Shown in pieces: positions 61,309 through 64,000 of a stretch of 64,000 nucleotides of DNA. Below the pieces are notes generated by a model that was not told the DNA's origin, ran no database searches, and saw only the letters and a program-made list of their open reading frames with translations. Numbering within the stretch: position 1 is the first letter of the stretch; each line of letters starts with the position of its first letter. The DNA lies in the NCBI RefSeq assembly GCF_018613875.1, contig NZ_JAGGPJ010000008.1, positions 62,001-126,000 on the forward strand, in the 5' to 3' direction. The translations under genes and the position numbers were made by a program. The DNA comes from Arthrobacter sp. ISL-28 (lineage in GTDB: Bacteria > Actinomycetota > Actinomycetes > Actinomycetales > Micrococcaceae).

Positions 61309-62001
61309 ATGAGCCTTCAGCGATTCAAGGGACTGACATGTACGGGACTGAAATGCACGACGGCGGCTGCCGTACTGGCGCTCTTGCTCACCGCCTGCGG
61401 ACCGAGCCAGCCGAACCCCGGACCGGCCACCGGTTCGGCCGCTGAGGGCGGCAGCGAGAGCAGCAGCCCGGCGGCCCCGCAAACGTCCGCCCCGCCGTCG
61501 GCTTCTTCGCCTGCCGCAACGCCCTCGCCGACCAAGTTGGCGACCACCTCCCCCACGACGCCGGGATCCACAGCCGCCGCGGCCCAGCGCTGCAAGGCAT
61601 CTGCGCTGAAAGCCTCCACCGACCCCACGGGCGGCGGCGCGGCCGGCAGCGTCTACATGCAGCTCATCCTGACCAACAGCGGGACGGCCGCCTGCCACCT
61701 CAAGGGCTTCGCCGGAGTCTCACTGACGAATGGTCCCGCCGGCCAGCCGATAGGTGCGCCGGCCCGGCGGGACGCGTCCGCGCCGGTGACCGATGTGCTG
61801 CTGGCCCCCGGACAGTCCGGAACGGCCGTCCTCCGCTACACCCAGGCCCGGAACTATTCTGACTGCGTCCTGGCTCCCGCTGCCGGCTTCCGGATTTACC
61901 CGCCCGAGGATACGGCTTCCCTGTTCGTCGCCCGGCCATCGGATGCGTGCAGCAACGCCTCCATTGAGCTCCTCACCATCGGGGCGTTCCAAGCCGGATA
62001 A
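61309..62001 (+). CDS. DUF4232 domain lipoprotein
   Basis: A 230-residue protein from ATG 61309; the frame runs further upstream without a signal. The signal peptide ends LTAC (Cys26). Residues 30-90 are a Ser/Pro/Thr/Ala-rich spacer that reaches into the wall. The last 130 residues fit DUF4232: SVYMQLILTNSGTAACHLKGFAGVSLTNG, DVLLAPGQSGTAVLRYTQA, with Cys pairs likely to form disulfides. DUF4232 proteins are common in actinobacteria, role unknown. It is separated from the upstream cluster by 130 bases. Confidence 0.85.
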   Translation: MSLQRFKGLTCTGLKCTTAAAVLALLLTACGPSQPNPGPATGSAAEGGSESSSPAAPQTSAPPSASSPAATPSPTKLATTSPTTPGSTAAAAQRCKASALKASTDPTGGGAAGSVYMQLILTNSGTAACHLKGFAGVSLTNGPAGQPIGAPARRDASAPVTDVLLAPGQSGTAVLRYTQARNYSDCVLAPAAGFRIYPPEDTASLFVARPSDACSNASIELLTIGAFQAG

Positions 62002-62143
62002 GTCCGGCCCGCTCTGGAGCTGTTCCTCCACCCCGGATCGGTAAGTACACTTACGGTTACGTCGGGCTTCAGGCTGTCTAGGCCGGACCCGCCGCAGGAT
62101 TGCTCCGCGAAACTGGCTACGGGTTGAAGGCAGGCTGATTTAC

Positions 62144-63640
62144 ATGACGTCGCTCTGGTTGGACCGCAAAGACACTTTCAGCGGAGATGAATTTACACCG
62201 GGCGAGGCGTACGACACCGTAGTCGTCGGCGCCGGTCTCACGGGGCTGGTGACGGCACTCCTGCTGGCACGGGCCGGAAAGAACGTCCTGGTGCTCGAAG
62301 CCAGGCACCTGGGTGCCGTGACCACCGGCAATACCACCGCCAAGGTCACGGTGCTGCAGGGGACCGTTCTGTCCGGACTCCGTCATCAGTATTCTCAGAA
62401 GATTGTGGACGCCTACGTGGCAGCCAACCGCGAAGGGCAGGCGTGGCTCCTGCGGTATATGGAGTCAGGCAATCTGCCGTTCCAGGAGCGGGACGCCTAT
62501 ACCTACGCGACCACGCCGAAGGGTGCCGAGAAGTTGCGCGAGGAGCTTGCCGTCGCCCTGGCCGCCGGGGTCGAGGTGGATTACGTACGCGACGCCGGCC
62601 TCCCGTTCCCGATCCACGGCGCCGTGCGTCTCCGCGAACAGGCCCAGATCAATCCCATGGATGTTGTCCTCGCCCTGGCGGAGGACGTGCGCTCGCATGG
62701 CGGCACCATCGTCACCGGCGTCCGGGTCCAGAATGTCAGCGGAACGGGTCCGGTCACCGTGGAGACGGACCAAGGGACAGTGCGGGCCAACGAAGTGGTA
62801 CTCGCCACCGGCACGCCCATATTGAACCGGGGGCTGTACTTTGCCAAGCTCAAGCCCAATCGTTCCTATGCTGCGGCTCTGGAGCTGCCCGATTCCGCCA
62901 CGCCTCCGGACGGCATGTACCTGTCCGTGGAGCAGCCTGTCCGGTCGCTGCGCGATTACCCTGTCGACGGCCGGCGCCTCTTGCTGGTGGGCGGCAACGG
63001 CCACCCGGTAGGACAAGCCGAGTCAGAACAGGCACATCTGGACGAAATGCTTGCCTGGGCCGGCTCGCATTTTCCCGGTGCGACGGTGACACACGCTTGG
63101 TCTGCCCAGGACTACCAGCCCACGAACCTCGTGCCGTTCTTCGGGAAACTGCCGCGAGGACGGGGCAGGATCTTCGTCGGCACCGGGTACAACAAGTGGG
63201 GAATGACCAATTCGGTGGCCGCGTCCCTCGGCATTTCAGCGGACATCCTCGGGGGCAACGTGGAATGGGCCAACACTATCCACCATCGGGTAACCTCCCC
63301 GCCGGGCGCTGCGTCCGCTGTGGCACTCAATGCAGGCGTTGCAGCCAGGATTGCGAAGGACTGGGGGCGGGCAGGCCTGAAGAAACTGCCGGCCGAAGAC
63401 AAAACCCCACCCGCGGAAGGCACAGGCGTTGTGGCCCTCCGCGGCCGTAAGCCGGTGGCAAGATCCACCGTGAACGGGACCACCTGCGCGCTGTCCGCTG
63501 TGTGCACCCATCTGGGCGGAATCGTGCACTGGAATGACAACGAGAAATCCTGGGACTGCCCCCTGCACGGTTCCCGCTTCAGCAGCGACGGGGAGCTGCT
63601 CGAAGGGCCGGCGACGCACAACCTTCCGCCAGCGGAATAG
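62144..63640 (+). CDS. FAD-dependent oxidoreductase with C-terminal Rieske [2Fe-2S] domain
   Basis: A 498-residue protein. The FAD site is VVVGAGLTGLVTALLLARAGKNVLVLEA near residues 27-54. A DAO-type body follows, with HAWSAQDYQPTNLVPFFG and GTGYNKWGMTNSVAASLG. The Rieske domain (about 415-498) has Cys454-Thr-His456 in CTHLGG and Cys472-Pro-Leu-His475 in CPLHGSRF, the four cluster ligands. This fusion is a known family, thought to move electrons from an oxidised amine or acid to an unknown acceptor. It stands alone. Confidence 0.92.
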   Translation: MTSLWLDRKDTFSGDEFTPGEAYDTVVVGAGLTGLVTALLLARAGKNVLVLEARHLGAVTTGNTTAKVTVLQGTVLSGLRHQYSQKIVDAYVAANREGQAWLLRYMESGNLPFQERDAYTYATTPKGAEKLREELAVALAAGVEVDYVRDAGLPFPIHGAVRLREQAQINPMDVVLALAEDVRSHGGTIVTGVRVQNVSGTGPVTVETDQGTVRANEVVLATGTPILNRGLYFAKLKPNRSYAAALELPDSATPPDGMYLSVEQPVRSLRDYPVDGRRLLLVGGNGHPVGQAESEQAHLDEMLAWAGSHFPGATVTHAWSAQDYQPTNLVPFFGKLPRGRGRIFVGTGYNKWGMTNSVAASLGISADILGGNVEWANTIHHRVTSPPGAASAVALNAGVAARIAKDWGRAGLKKLPAEDKTPPAEGTGVVALRGRKPVARSTVNGTTCALSAVCTHLGGIVHWNDNEKSWDCPLHGSRFSSDGELLEGPATHNLPPAE

Positions 63641-63718
63641 TCCGGGCGGCGGGGCCCTGGGCTGCCTGTATTAGCGGGCCCGGGGCATACTGTCAGTGCC
63701 TTAGGGCATGATGGAGGC

Positions 63719-64000
63719 ATGCAGTCGCAGGGGCCCGCCGGCGCATCCGGCGGCACATCTTCGGTGGACTCCATGGGCCAGTTCAGCCTGCCCACACGGG
63801 AGTGGTTCCTTGGTGCCTTCTCGGAACCCACGCCCGCGCAGCAGGGCGCCTGGCAGGCCATTTCCTCGGGTTCGCACGCCCTTGTGGTCGCCCCCACGGG
63901 ATCCGGAAAGACGCTGGCGGCCTTCCTTTGGGCACTGGACCGGCTGCTGGTTTCCGGGGCGGCTGCGCCCGCCGAACTGCCCGGGCTGGAGGTCCTGGCC
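63719..64000 (+). CDS. Lhr-type large ATP-dependent helicase, 3' part beyond the window
   Basis: Only the first 94 codons are present, starting ATG 63719. FSLPTREWFLGAF, PTPAQQGAWQAISSG (Q motif) and VVAPTGSGKTLAAFLWALDRLL (motif I) match the start of Lhr helicases, DNA-repair-linked superfamily 2 enzymes of about 1,500 residues. A short Gly/Ser-rich start precedes the domain. Confidence 0.88.
   Translation, partial: MQSQGPAGASGGTSSVDSMGQFSLPTREWFLGAFSEPTPAQQGAWQAISSGSHALVVAPTGSGKTLAAFLWALDRLLVSGAAAPAELPGLEVLA

Overview
The window looks like a chromosome segment from a high-GC Gram-positive bacterium of the Micrococcaceae, most like Arthrobacter or Pseudarthrobacter. Pointers are the strong G/C bias at third codon positions, small actinobacterial families (DUF4193, DUF7793-type, dodecin, DUF4232 lipoprotein), an actinobacterial two-component system, a c-di-AMP riboswitch in front of a cell-wall hydrolase, and the start of an Lhr-type helicase. 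The organism call is inference from gene content; no rRNA or marker gene is present.

1-23,342 is mostly core chromosome. It carries a cut lipoprotein gene, a WXG100/ESX-type secreted protein with an overlapping lipoprotein partner, LtrA, a broken metallophosphoesterase, a FadR-type regulator divergent from a flavin disulfide reductase, a VanY-like peptidase with a beta-propeller, SixA, dodecin, an orphan winged-helix regulator, an OmpR-type regulator with its histidine kinase, a riboswitch-controlled transglycosylase-like protein, upp, a PAP2 phosphatase and tadA. It ends in a three-gene operon (MDR dehydrogenase, PTPS-like protein, GT4 glycosyltransferase) divergent from tRNA-Ser(CGA).

23,343-about 32,700 is an accessory, decaying stretch just behind the tRNA. 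It holds a truncated tcmP joined to an IS3-family transposase remnant, broken GNAT and excisionase-like genes and much non-coding debris. Scattered intact small genes lie among these: a DHFR-like reductase, a VOC protein, DUF4193, a membrane protein, and an SDR/Rrf2 divergent pair with two palindromic operators.

31,763-41,715 is a catabolic locus. It has a GntR/FCD regulator, a HAD type-II hydrolase, a complete polyamine-type ABC importer and a SoxA-like FAD amine oxidase, with twin palindromes upstream. A second partly decayed copy follows: frameshifted HAD, broken FAD oxidase, orphan amino-acid-type binding protein.

42,277-52,000 holds an uncharacterised small protein, a SRPBCC protein, and an efflux operon of two RND permeases separated by a small lipoprotein. 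The RND leader contains four hairpins and is present a second time, inverted, in front of a truncated RND start.

52,155-61,177 is a translationally coupled cluster: a glycogen/starch synthase fused to a GH57-like glucanotransferase, an APH-fold kinase, an ABC exporter-type half-transporter, a wrecked gene, and two APH-fold proteins that have lost catalytic residues. I regard it as the best candidate for an undescribed polyglucan-related system. The window closes with a DUF4232 lipoprotein, a FAD/Rieske oxidoreductase and the 5' end of an Lhr helicase gene.
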